Shown in pieces: positions 38,578-48,833 of a stretch of DNA of 64,000 bases. Numbering within the stretch: position 1 is the first letter of the stretch; each line of letters opens with the position of its first letter. This stretch comes from Adineta vaga (Eukaryota; Rotifera), in the NCBI GenBank assembly GCA_021613535.1, contig CP075492.1:5704001-5768000 (forward strand). The letters run 5' to 3'. The translations under genes and the position numbers were made by a program. Under the pieces are notes generated by a model that saw only the letters and a list, made by a program, of their open reading frames with translations, was not told the origin of the DNA and did not search any database.

Positions 38578-39231
38578 CAAGAATAAACGATGCAAAATAT
38601 GCCGGTCGTCTTAAATAATATCGGAAGTGTTTGTGTTTGAAACTAACATTATCAACAGCTATGACTCATTATAACTCACAAGTCATGTCGTTTATATCAA
38701 GGTAAAACTCAATTTCGAAATAGAAACTGATAACAGTAGATTTTTGTTTTACTCATTTCTAGATGACAATGTCGTAGCTGTAGAGTTAATATAACAAATA
38801 GAATTCGTCAGCAAGTCTGAATTCATTTTTAAAAATGAATGATATTCGGTTATATCAAGGTAAAGACCTGGAGCATCAACATTCTGTTGATAATGTGTCA
38901 TTAAATACATCACAAGAAGACTATAGTACTTGTTTCTCACTGTTACTTGTATGTTTACAATGATTCAGAACTTTCGCTATGAGAATAAATACAATTAAAT
39001 TATGATATAAAGTATCTTATTAACAGAAATTGTTTCATATGATTGTTTAGGAAGTTCAAATTAAATTTAGATAAGAAAATCACACATTCCCATTCAATAT
39101 AAAACACATCGACTATTTGATCCTCTCGTAGATCGTTTCTTCAATGATAATCGAGCTGCATGAACAAATAAATCTTGTACACCTTCGCGAGTCTTTGCTG
39201 AACATTCCATATAGGCATCAGCTTTGATTCG
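38182..39231. repeat. 1.05 kb duplicated block, copy 1
   Basis: Near-identical to 39355-40403 (offset 1173, with one 1-nt indel in an A/T run near 38830/40003). It spans the N-terminal half of Rho copy A, the spacer, and the C-terminal 138 bp of copy B. I counted roughly ten differences, all or nearly all in the spacer and the C-terminal exon; the N-terminal coding part shows none. Confidence 0.92.
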
Positions 39232-39750
39232 TTCAGCTATTTGTTTTCCTGTTTCAGTTGATATTGGTTTTTCACCATCTCGTCGAAGCTGTTCAATAGT
39301 GTGAGAATCTGTTCGGAGATCAATTTTACATGCGACTAATATCACTGGACAACGATCGCAAAATTCCTGAACTTCTGGCATCCAATTTTCAATGACACTT
39401 ATGACTGAAACGGGACTATCAACACTAAAACAGATTAGCGCAATATTTGTATCAGCATAAGACAATGCACGAAGACGTTCATAATCTTCTTGCCCAGCTG
39501 TATCGAATAGAGTTAAATTAATCTAGAAATAAAAGATTTTATCAGATATCTATTCAATAGAATGTAAACTTACAAGTTTACCATCAACTTGAATTTCAGT
39601 TGGATAAGTTTCAAATATTGTTGGTTCATGTGTAGAAAGGAATTGTTTATCTTTAAAAGCAAATAGAAGACATGTTTTTCCACACATTCCATCACCTACA
39701 ATAACTAATTTCTTATTTTTTCGTCGACGTTTATCAGTTTGAGTTGCCAT
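39094..39750 (-). CDS. Rho-family small GTPase, 201 aa (copy B)
   Basis: Exons 39750-39574 and 39522-39094 give 202 codons; the second Met ([10 protein letters not shown]) is used because the longer frame starts at TTG. All GTPase motifs are present: G1 GDGMCGKT (Met where RhoA has Ala15), switch I Thr in [20 protein letters not shown]4 CKID in [14 protein letters not shown]5 ECSAK. The end SRCVLY is a CAAX box with an unusual Tyr. The position of RhoA Asn41 is Thr. Rho proteins control actin and polarity. The N-terminal half matches copy A exactly, and the C-terminal 46 residues match copy C almost exactly, so this gene is itself a mosaic. Confidence 0.92.
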
Positions 39751-40403
39751 CAAGAATAAACGATGCAAAATATGCCGGTCGTCTTAAATAATATCGGAAG
39801 TGTTTGTGTTTGAAACTAACATTATCAACAGCTATGACTCATTATAACTCACAAGTCATGTCGTTTATATCAAGGTAAAACTCAATTTCGAAATAGAAAC
39901 TGATAACAGTAGATTTTTGTTTTACTCATTTCTAGATGACAATGTCGTAGTTGTAGAGTTAATATAACAAATAGAATTCGTCAGCAAGTCTGAATTCATT
40001 TAAAAAATGAATGATATTTAGTTATATCAAGGTAAAGACCTGGAGTATCAACATTCTGTTGATAATGTGTCATTAAATACATCACAAGAAGAATATAGTA
40101 CTCGTTTCTCATTGTTACTTGTATGTTTACAATGATTCAGAACTTTCACTAAGAGAATAAATACAATTAAATTATGATATAAAGTATCTTATTAACAGAA
40201 ATTGTTTCATATGATTGTTTAGGAAGTTCAAATTAAATTTAGATAAGAAAATCACACATTCCCATTCAATATAAAACACATCGACTATTTGATCCTCTCG
40301 TAGATCGTTTCTTCAGTGATAATCGAGCTGCATGAACAAATAAATCTTGTACACCTTCGCGAGTCTTTGCTGAACATTCCATATAGGCATCAGCTTTGAT
40401 TCG
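39355..40403. repeat. 1.05 kb duplicated block, copy 2
   Basis: Partner of 38182-39231. It spans the N-terminal half of Rho copy B, the spacer, and the C-terminal 138 bp of copy C. The two blocks are separated by 123 bp that belong only to copy B (its G4 region). Confidence 0.92.
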
Positions 40404-40925
40404 AGTAGCAAGTTGTTTCCCTGTTTCAGTAGTTACCGGCTTTTCACCTTCTTGTTTTAATTTCGAAATAATCTGTGGATCCGTTCGAAGATCTTTTTTA
40501 CAAGCAACTAATATCACAGGACATGAACCACAAAAATGTCGTACTTCAGGTACCCATTTTTCCAGAACACTCGTTGCTGAGACAGGACTATCAACACTAA
40601 AACATATTAAGACAACACTCGTATCCGGATATGAAAGTGGACGAAGACGATCATAGTCTTCTTGACCAGCCGTATCAAAAAGTGCTAAATCAATCTAGAA
40701 ATCATCAGTTATACAAAAAATAATTTAATCAATCAAGAATATTCTTACAGTTTTTCCATCGACTTGAATATCAGCAACATAAGTATCAAATATTGTTGCA
40801 TCATGTGTTGGAATAAATCGATCATCTTTGAAAGCAAATAGGAGACATGTTTTTCCGCACATTCCATCACCGACAATAACTAATTTTTTGCTTTTTCGTA
40901 AACTTCCATTAGACTTCGAGGCCAT
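40266..40925 (-). CDS. Rho-family small GTPase, 201 aa (copy C)
   Basis: Exons 40925-40749 and 40694-40266 give 202 codons. Motifs: G1 GDGMCGKT, switch [40 protein letters not shown]4 [10 protein letters not shown]5 [11 protein letters not shown], basic tail [11 protein letters not shown] and CAAX CVLY. It is closer to canonical RhoA than copies A and B ([13 protein letters not shown] is intact), so it may represent the ancestral gene of the cluster. The promoter region extends into the following 1.5 kb spacer. Confidence 0.93.
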
Positions 40926-42476
40926 ATCTAGAATTATAACAAATCGAATTAAGAAATTTGCTTATTTTTGCTTTCGTTTTAGCGTTGTTATTGTATTGAT
41001 TTAGTGTAATAAATGGCATTGCAAACTAGAAGGTAAAAAAAGAAGAAAGAAAATCAAAGCTTGATGTATATGTGTGATTATGAAACAACGTCATTTGTTT
41101 TTTCGATAGTATGATCAGAAAAAGAAGAAGAAGAAAAGAAACGAATACAAAAATAAAGAACGAAAAGTAAGAAAGAAACTTATTACAATAAAGTTTCTTT
41201 TTTTCTCTTTTCTATGTCAAATACTTGACACAAAAAAGAGAACTACAATGCCCCAACGAAAAGAATTCTTAAAATTTTGTAAATACCTTACAAAAGCACA
41301 TCAACAAGAGTCTGATTTTGTCAATTATTGAAATAAATAACTTGAAAATTTAGTACAAACCAATAAGAAATAGACAGATGAGTATTGACAAAAATATTGT
41401 AAAATTATTCATCGATTTATAACAATAAAGAACAGTAAAATAGATATTCACGTTGAAAAGAAAAAAGAAAGTATACCATGTGTAATGAAACCTTTACGTT
41501 ATTTTTATCTTTATATATGTTTTCAAATTATACGAATGAATCCATAGAGAGAAATATCGATGTGTGGAAGTTTTTGACTTACGTTCGTTTTATTAGAACT
41601 AGGATGACGAACTGCTTTTGATCAATGATATGTCCGTACGATTTTCGTTAGTATTTATTCCAAACGAAATGCGTATAGACAATCAATCGATCTTGGAGCA
41701 ATAGTTCCAAATTGACAATTGTTCTTCTAAAGAATTTGATTTATCTTTAGAGTAAGTATTTTCAATTGAAACGATGTTGAATGAAAGAAAAAATCTTGAT
41801 AATAAATGACATATTTCATCTATAGTTTTATTAATGAGTGTCAAGAGAAAGAGAACATAATCGGAGAAGAAATGTTAGGTAAAGTCGACAGTTCAATGAT
41901 GAAAATCTCCGTTTGTTATATAGACTAAATAAAAAAAAGAGAAAGGAGAGAGAGAGAGAAAGAAGTTAGAGAACAGATGTTAACCAGATGATAAATGACA
42001 TATTGAATTGTAAGACTTATGATTTGTTCCTCTTGACTAAATTTACTTTCTTGTCAACTATGATTTTGTTTCACAAAGAGAAACGACGTGGAAAGAAAAT
42101 GAGAGAGAATTTCTTGTCATCATATTCTCATATTCAATGAGATGAAAGGAAAAAAAAGGTAATTTCTAATGATTTGTTGATGACTTTGTATTATATTCTG
42201 TTCATTGAAGCTAAACATATTGAAAATGTTCTTTGTCGATCGAATAACATTTAGAATTGTAAAACGTTTTTTAATGACTATGGGGGTGTTTTGTTTGGTT
42301 TTATATTCAATAATTCTAATAATAGATGAAAGAATCGATTCTTCTGATTTAAAATTTAAATAAGAAGAAACACCAGCTGGAAATTAATTTAAATTAATAA
42401 AATTACTAAGAAAAGCGTTTTGAATTCCAATGAAATAAATAAGCGCGTTTGTTGTTTTTTTTTCTCTCAAAAATTC
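40926..42476. promoter_or_regulatory. 1.55 kb divergent intergenic region
   Basis: Between Rho copy C (minus) and the calpain gene (plus). Contains purine-rich runs (about 41110-41180 and a GA repeat at 41941-41965). No gene and no defined site is seen. Confidence 0.4.
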
Positions 42477-44534
42477 ATGACCAAGTGCGAACATACAATT
42501 CGAATATTTGAAGGACAAGATTTCGAATCAATACGATTACAATGTCGACAAGAGAAGAAACTCTTTGAAGATTCATTTTTTCCAGCACAACCAGAATCTT
42601 TGTCGAATAATTATCAAAAATTACTTCCGTATTGGCGTGATATCACATGGAAACGTCCGAGTGAAATTGTTCATGATCCTCGATTTATTGTCGATGGAAT
42701 TACACGTACAGATCCGAATCAAGGCGATCTAGGTGAAATACAATTCTTTTGTATCGAAAGAAACGATTGGATTTTATATCATCGATTTCATTAGGAAATT
42801 GTTGGTTTATAGCAGCAATGAGCGCATTAACACAGAATAATCTTGTCTTAAATCGAGTTATACCAACTGATCAAACATTTGCCAAAGATTGGTATGGTGA
42901 GTAATAGAGAAATATCGATGGATTTTTTAGCTGGCATATTTCATTTTCGTTTTTGGCGTTATCAACAATGGTATGATGTTGTTGTTGATGATCGTTTACC
43001 TTATTTAATCAAACAAAAACGTCTTTGGAGTGCAAGAAATCGATTTGAAACGAATGAATTTTGGGTTTCACTACTTGAAAAAGCATATGCGAAATTGAAT
43101 GGAAATTATACAAATCTAGCTGGCGGTCTTCCAGTCAATGCATTAACAGATTTCACTGGTGGAATTGAACAACGTTTTGAATTTAAATCAAATCTATCAC
43201 CTACACATCTTCATCCTGCTGATCTTTTTGATTTTATTAAAGCATGTATTGATTACGGTTCATTAATTGCTTGTTCAATCAATGCAGATAGAAAAAAAGC
43301 TGAAAGTATTTTATCAAATGGTCTTGTAGTTGGTCATACCTATTCCATAACGAATTATTATATTCTACCAATAATTTATGATGAAAATCAATCGAAAATC
43401 AGTGATCGTGGTTTAATACGTTTTCGTAATCCATGGGGGAATGATATTGAATGGAATGGGAAATGGTCCGATGTCGATCCAATTTGGAATCTATTGGATG
43501 AAACAACACGAAAACGATTGAGTATAAGGGAAAAACATGATGGAGAATTTTGGATGTCATTCAATGATTTTTATAAAGAATTTGATGTGATGGAAGTTTG
43601 TCATATTAGTCCCGATACCTATGATGGTGAAATAGTGATTTCCAATGGTTTCAAATTCTTCATAATGTTTTCTTTTTGTTTGTTAAGAATTTGGTTTGAC
43701 TATACATGATTCTAAACAACATTGGCGTATGTGGTATGTTCTTGGTTCATGGCGTGCTGGAGAAAATAGTGGTGGTTCATGTGCAACATCAGGTTGTCGT
43801 CATGGTTGTTATTATTGGCGTAATCCACAATTTATTGTTGAATTAACAGTTAATCGTTCATTTAATTCAAATAAATTATGTATGATGATCATTGCATTAA
43901 TGCAAAAACCAGTAACGAAAAATTCCGATGAACAGTACATACAAATTCGATTATTTCGAATAAAACCGAATGTGAAAATTTGTGAAAAGAAAATTTATAA
44001 ATCCGATGAAGTCGAACGTATCGGTAAGTAACGTTCCGACTTAATTCGAGAAGAAAAAAATAAAATTTCAGAGTTTTATTTCAAATAGCATCAACAGGAC
44101 CTTACGGTAAAATTGAGTTTTATTTCCTTGGAATTAGAAGATTTTCTTTTTTTCAATTAAAGTTAATCGTCGTGAAATTTCACTTCTATTAAAAACAACA
44201 ACAGGCGCTTATTTAATCATACCGAGCATGGCTGATGTCAATCAAAATTGTGATTTTCTTCTACGAATCTTTTCTCAAGATACAACAATTGGTCGAACAT
44301 TTGTTAACATATTTGCTGATCAGAATCACGAAGATTTAACACGAAGAAATCTCAATCAACAGTCTACAACATCACAACAATCGCCCAGTAAATAATCAAT
44401 GAGTCTTTTGTTCTAATGAACTTTTTTTTATCGATCTAGTCGATCTCTTCTTTGGTTCAACACAATCAAGTGAATATGCACCAGCGATCGATCTCGATAG
44501 AAAACGTACGGATGTGACTGATTTCTTTCGTTAA
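42477..44534 (+). CDS. calpain-type cysteine protease without EF-hands, 7 exons, 575 aa
   Basis: Exons 42477-42732, 42795-42896, 42931-43626, 43688-44023, 44089-44106, 44163-44387 and 44440-44534 splice to 576 codons; every intron is in phase 1. The protease core is complete: FEDSFFPAQPESLSNN, the Cys in DLGNCWFIAAMSAL across the first junction, the His in VVGHTYSITNYY and the Asn in RFRNPWGNDIEWNGKWSD. The beta-sandwich domain III follows (LGSWRAGENSGG, PQFIVELTVN, TGPYVNRREISLL, NQNCDFLLRIFSQ). The protein ends soon after, with no penta-EF-hand domain, so it is a non-classical calpain. Calpains cleave target proteins in a Ca2+-dependent way. The third exon is preceded by a 34-nt intron and exon 5 is an 18-nt microexon encoding ASTGPY. 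Confidence 0.92.
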
Positions 44535-46053
44535 ATAAAATATTTCTATATAATAAACTAGTTGATTTCTTTTCATGTACCTGTCGATTTCCTAAAGAAT
44601 AGGAATGTCCTTGTGGAAAAGAGAAAAATAATTATTTTCATGCTGTTTCATCATTTTAAAGTCGCATCAATTTCAATTAATATTAATTGAATTCGATTTG
44701 ATAGAATCCCTATTATATTCTTATCGAATAAGTTTCATAGAATATATTTGTCTCAAGTGTTCAGACAGAACGTCTGTTTACCAGTTGAAGGTCATTGAAT
44801 AGGAGAGAAAAGGAAATGGAATGCATCGCTTTAGACGTAAAATAACGGAAATTATAGTATAGATTTATTTCATGTGAAAACAAAACTCTTTGAATATTTT
44901 GAACATCGAAGGAAATTTTTCTCCGGCAAATCTCGAAAGAAAAAAAATGTTAATATACAAGTGTTACTATTATTAAAGACGTATGAAAAGAGAAAAGAAA
45001 ACAAAAACTGTTTGTTATCGTTCTGATTGATTCAAGGTTATTGAATTGCTTGAGAAATAAAAAAGACTATTTTTTTCGTATATATATATATATAATATCC
45101 ATATGAGCATTTGTCCTGGATCATAGAACTCATTTATGCATGTCTGCATCTTGTGGTTAGTCGTTTCTTCTTTTTTCTTTCTCTTCTTTAGCACACGGAA
45201 AGAAAGAGCAAGTCGAGGAAAAGAAAAAGAACTAGAACGCATACAACATTCTTTTTCATATGACGTTTTTCTGATTTATTTTTTGTTTTTGTTATTACTT
45301 AGGAGAATGGTAACAAAGAGATAAAAGAACGTGTAGGAATTCAAATGAGATGCAGCATCCTTTTTTTCTTTTTATTCATCAAATATTTTGATTGGAAGAA
45401 ATGGATGCTTCGTTGATTAATTCATCGCAAAAGAAGAGGGAATATGATGAAAAGAAATAAAGATATAGTAGTAGTGAGAGACATTCGGTTGATATCTATA
45501 TTATCAACAGAATTGACGATGTTTAAATACATTTATAAAGAAAAAGGGAGACAGACAGAGAGAGAGAGAGGATACGTGTTTTTTTTTCAATCGTGTAAAA
45601 CATCAATTCTGTATGTACATAGTGTGTTTCGTTTATTTGTACTTATGTCTTAAAGAGCAAAAAGTTTGTCAGCAAGGACTGTTGTGTTGATGAAGAGCAA
45701 TAGTTTTTTTTTTTCTTTTTTTGTTCAGATAGAAAGACGGTAGAGGAAATAATCCGAATCGTGAGGAAACCGTACTGTCATCATCATGATCAACAAATTG
45801 AAAATATATAAATCATTTGAAAGGCTTTTTTTGCTTCGGTACTTAGTCACTTTCATCGATGAATTTTATTTGATGTAACATAAATAAAATACGAAAAAAA
45901 AACTGTTTGTATTTAGATACAAGATTTAAACAGTAACGATTTTTTGATTGACGTTAATATCATCAGTTCGAGAGTCTGGCTTCAATACTGTTCTGTTTTA
46001 TAAGGTATGTTAACTATTTCAATAGAATAGAACTAACATGTATTTACTTGTAG
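44535..46053. other. 1.5 kb intergenic stretch
   Basis: Holds the calpain 3' flank and the upstream region of the vWC gene. Contains a GA microsatellite (about 45557-45572), TA run (45078-45093) and poly-T tracts. The missing first exon of the vWC gene probably lies in its last few hundred bases. Confidence 0.4.
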
Positions 46054-47272
46054 AACTATACTATATCATGTATTTCTATTATCCTTATTATGGACATCGA
46101 AATGGAAATATCAATGTGTAGCATTAACTGGAAGTATTAATGATATAGAATGTCGATTAGAAGACATTCAATTATACAGTTGGTCAGGACCCGATTATAA
46201 ATCAGGTGAATGTTGGCATCAAGGTCGTCGATTTGCCGATGGTGCAACATGGGGTCGAATAGATACACCAGGATCTCCTTATTGTATTTGTGAACAAGGT
46301 AAAGTACGTATTTTTTATAGTCAACAACCAGCTAAAACTGCTGATCAATTAACTATTCTTCGACCAACAAATAATGCATCACCAACAGCAAAAGATTTAG
46401 CTAAATGGCCTATACATAATTATCCAACGGTACGACAACGTATAGTGAATTGTCAAATAATTCGATTTGGTATACGAATTCGATCAAGAGATGGATGTAT
46501 AGGATGTAAATGTGGAAAAAATGGACATTGGTTATGTAGAAAAGCATTGCCATTGAATAAAAATCGAACCATTAATCGACAATCACAACAAATACCAAGG
46601 TGAGATATACATAAGAATATATAAACAATGATTTTCGTTTTTAATATGAATAGAAATTCTTTTCCTAATACAAATCAAACTGATCGTCGTATTTCAACTA
46701 TTCGTGTACAATCAGAATGTTCATGGAATAGTGCACCAAAACTTTGTATATTAATTGAACGTTCATCATCATCAAACAACAGTGAAAAATTCAGTCGTTA
46801 TATTGAAATTCCACGTGAAACGTCATGGATGGATCATGATGCATGTACTCGATGTTCATGTACATTAGATGGTGTGTTAAAATGTGAAACTCTTCGTGAC
46901 ACATGTATTCGTCCTTGTCTATTACGCAAAACACGTCCAATTTCTATTATGTATTATTTTCCATCAGGTACAAAATGGTTAACACCATTAAATAATAAAT
47001 GTCAATCATGTTCATGTACAAATGGACAAAGAAAATGTTTTAATTGTGATCAAATTTTGAAAATTAATGTTAGTACTAAAAATGATTATCATCAACAACG
47101 ATCAGCAGCTATCGGTGAATATCGATTAATACCAACAATACTCAGAGCAACACCATGTATACTTCAAACAAGTATCAATTCTCATCGATTAATATTTCCA
47201 GGACAACAGGTATGGTTCGAACAACGATGTTATTTTTGTTCGAAAAATAATGCTCGATTGATACGATGTTGA
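46054..47272 (+). CDS. secreted vWC-like cysteine-rich protein, 5' end unresolved
   Basis: Two clear exons, 46054-46599 and 46654-47272, join in frame (QQIPR/NSFPNT). The first begins with a hydrophobic stretch (LYHVFLLSLLWTS) that looks like a signal peptide, but no ATG is in frame after the acceptor at 46053, so a short upstream exon is missing. Von Willebrand factor C-type cysteine modules follow: ECWHQGRRFADGATWGR ... YCICEQG; DGCIGCKCGKNGHWLC; DACTRCSCTLDGVLKC; NKCQSCSCTNGQRKC; and a final CYFC. CxxCxC plus a later C is the vWC hallmark. Such proteins often bind growth factors such as BMPs or sit in the extracellular matrix. The stop TGA is at 47270. Confidence 0.75.
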
Positions 47273-47618
47273 TTTCTTTTGCACTTCTCAGTGTTGTAAC
47301 CCGTCCACCTAGTCATCTAAAATTTCTCTGTTTAGATTTAGTCTACATAGATGTATTTTTGTGTTTTGATGTATCGTAAAATATTTGAACAAATAAAAGT
47401 TTCAAATAAATAAATAAATAAATAATATAATCTGATCATTTCTACATGAAATAGTCAGAAAAGAAATAAATTCTTTCTTGAATGATTGTTTTTTATGGAA
47501 AAATCTATTTAGTATTGTAAGTTTTCGAGAGAGTTATTTAGTAATTTATTTTGATAGAAAGCAATCAATATTATTAATATGAATGTTGACAAAATCGACT
47601 ACAACATATAGTTATTGC
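47273..47618. repeat. convergent 3' flanks with (AATA)n microsatellite
   Basis: Spacer between two convergent genes; holds a tetranucleotide AATA repeat at about 47404-47424. Both genes probably end their 3' UTRs here. Confidence 0.55.
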
Positions 47619-47954
47619 TTAACCCATGAATTCTCGTGGATCACCTCGTTCAATTTCTTTTCGAGATCGATCAAATGATGGTAGTTCATTCAAATCTGGT
47701 CTACCACCATGTAATTCTAAGTTAAGAAGATCATGTAATAATTTTTGAGAACTATCAAGATGATGAGCATGATTCAAATAACTATTTGGATGATATTTGT
47801 CCCCATTTATTCCATCGTCAGTTGATCGAAAGACGAATCTCGCACTAGAATAGTTTTTACATAAGAAATGTATGCATATACTAGGAAAGTAGACTTACTT
47901 GATCGAAAGAATACTGAACGTTAATAAGCACAAGCAGTAAAAATACGTTTGCAT
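47619..47954 (-). CDS. candidate secreted peptide precursor, 2 exons, 93 aa
   Basis: Exons 47954-47899 and 47844-47619 (GTAAGT to TCTAG) splice in frame to 94 codons. Exon 1 is a signal peptide (MQTYFYCLCLLTFSILSI). The mature part has no cysteine: NARFVFRSTDDGINGDKYHP, NHAHHLDSSQKLLHDLL, LHGGRPDLNELPSFD, RSRKEIERGDPREFMG. It holds basic cleavage-type sites (GGR, RSRK), a helical segment, and ends in Gly, which would allow C-terminal amidation. Size and layout match neuropeptide or peptide-hormone precursors; I cannot name the peptide. The gene lies between a vWC protein and a Patched-like protein. Confidence 0.6.
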
Positions 47955-48833
47955 GTTGCTAATCTTCGAAATTAATGTTTGAAGAATGTAAATATAGGAA
48001 ATGTAGAATCTTTTGTGATCTTTATATTTTGGATGCCGTTCACAAGAGATCTGTGCATGAAATGTTAATTGTCGACATAGCATTCACAAGAGACATCCAA
48101 TATTGTTAAAAAGTAAAGAAATGAATAGCTACTCAATAGTAATAAAGATGAATACAATATAATTTCGTATTACAATGCATGTCACAAGATCATTTTCATT
48201 CAGTTAATACTATTATACTCGATGTAACCTCATTTTTTTTATGGATTCTTATTAATTATATTAAAAGTGACATACATCAACTTTTTCTATACAAAATTTA
48301 CACAGTTTACCTCTCATCTATGTAAAGTATGTTTCACATCGTTTTTTTTTGTCTTCAAAAACGATCAATAATATCGATCATTAGAATAAATAATAGAACT
48401 CATGTAAGAATTTTCTAATATGCCATTTATTAGTATCAATACTATTGAATTATGTCATGCAATGGTTAACAAATTTTCGAATTCGAAAATAGTTCTGTTC
48501 ATTAGAGAAGTAATAGTCAGTTTGTACTACTTAGGTCTATTGAAGATCGTTTGAAATTATGGCAGCACCCAATTTTCACGTTTATTATTCAATGAACGAA
48601 GAAAAAACAACAACAACGAACAATTGACAAAGCATTTATCGACAACTATTTGTGAATGAAATACACTGAAATAATACATGCATGTAGAATTTTAAATTTC
48701 ACATTAACAGACATAAGAAGAAAAAAGAAGACTGATAAATGTCTGGACGTAGGTAATGACGCTGAGCTAACGTGGAAGAAAATGCAAAAAAAGACAAAAA
48801 AATTGAACGTTTACATCACAGAAATAGTTTGTT
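47955..48833. other. intergenic stretch
   Basis: 879 bp with no gene; holds the promoter of the peptide precursor and the 3' flank of the Patched-like gene. A plus frame at 48656-48898 overlaps the end of that gene and has no supporting feature. Confidence 0.4.

Noticed and set aside
38749-38940. 63-codon minus-strand frame in the Rho spacer
   Set aside because: Lies in the duplicated non-coding spacer and is disrupted in the second copy.
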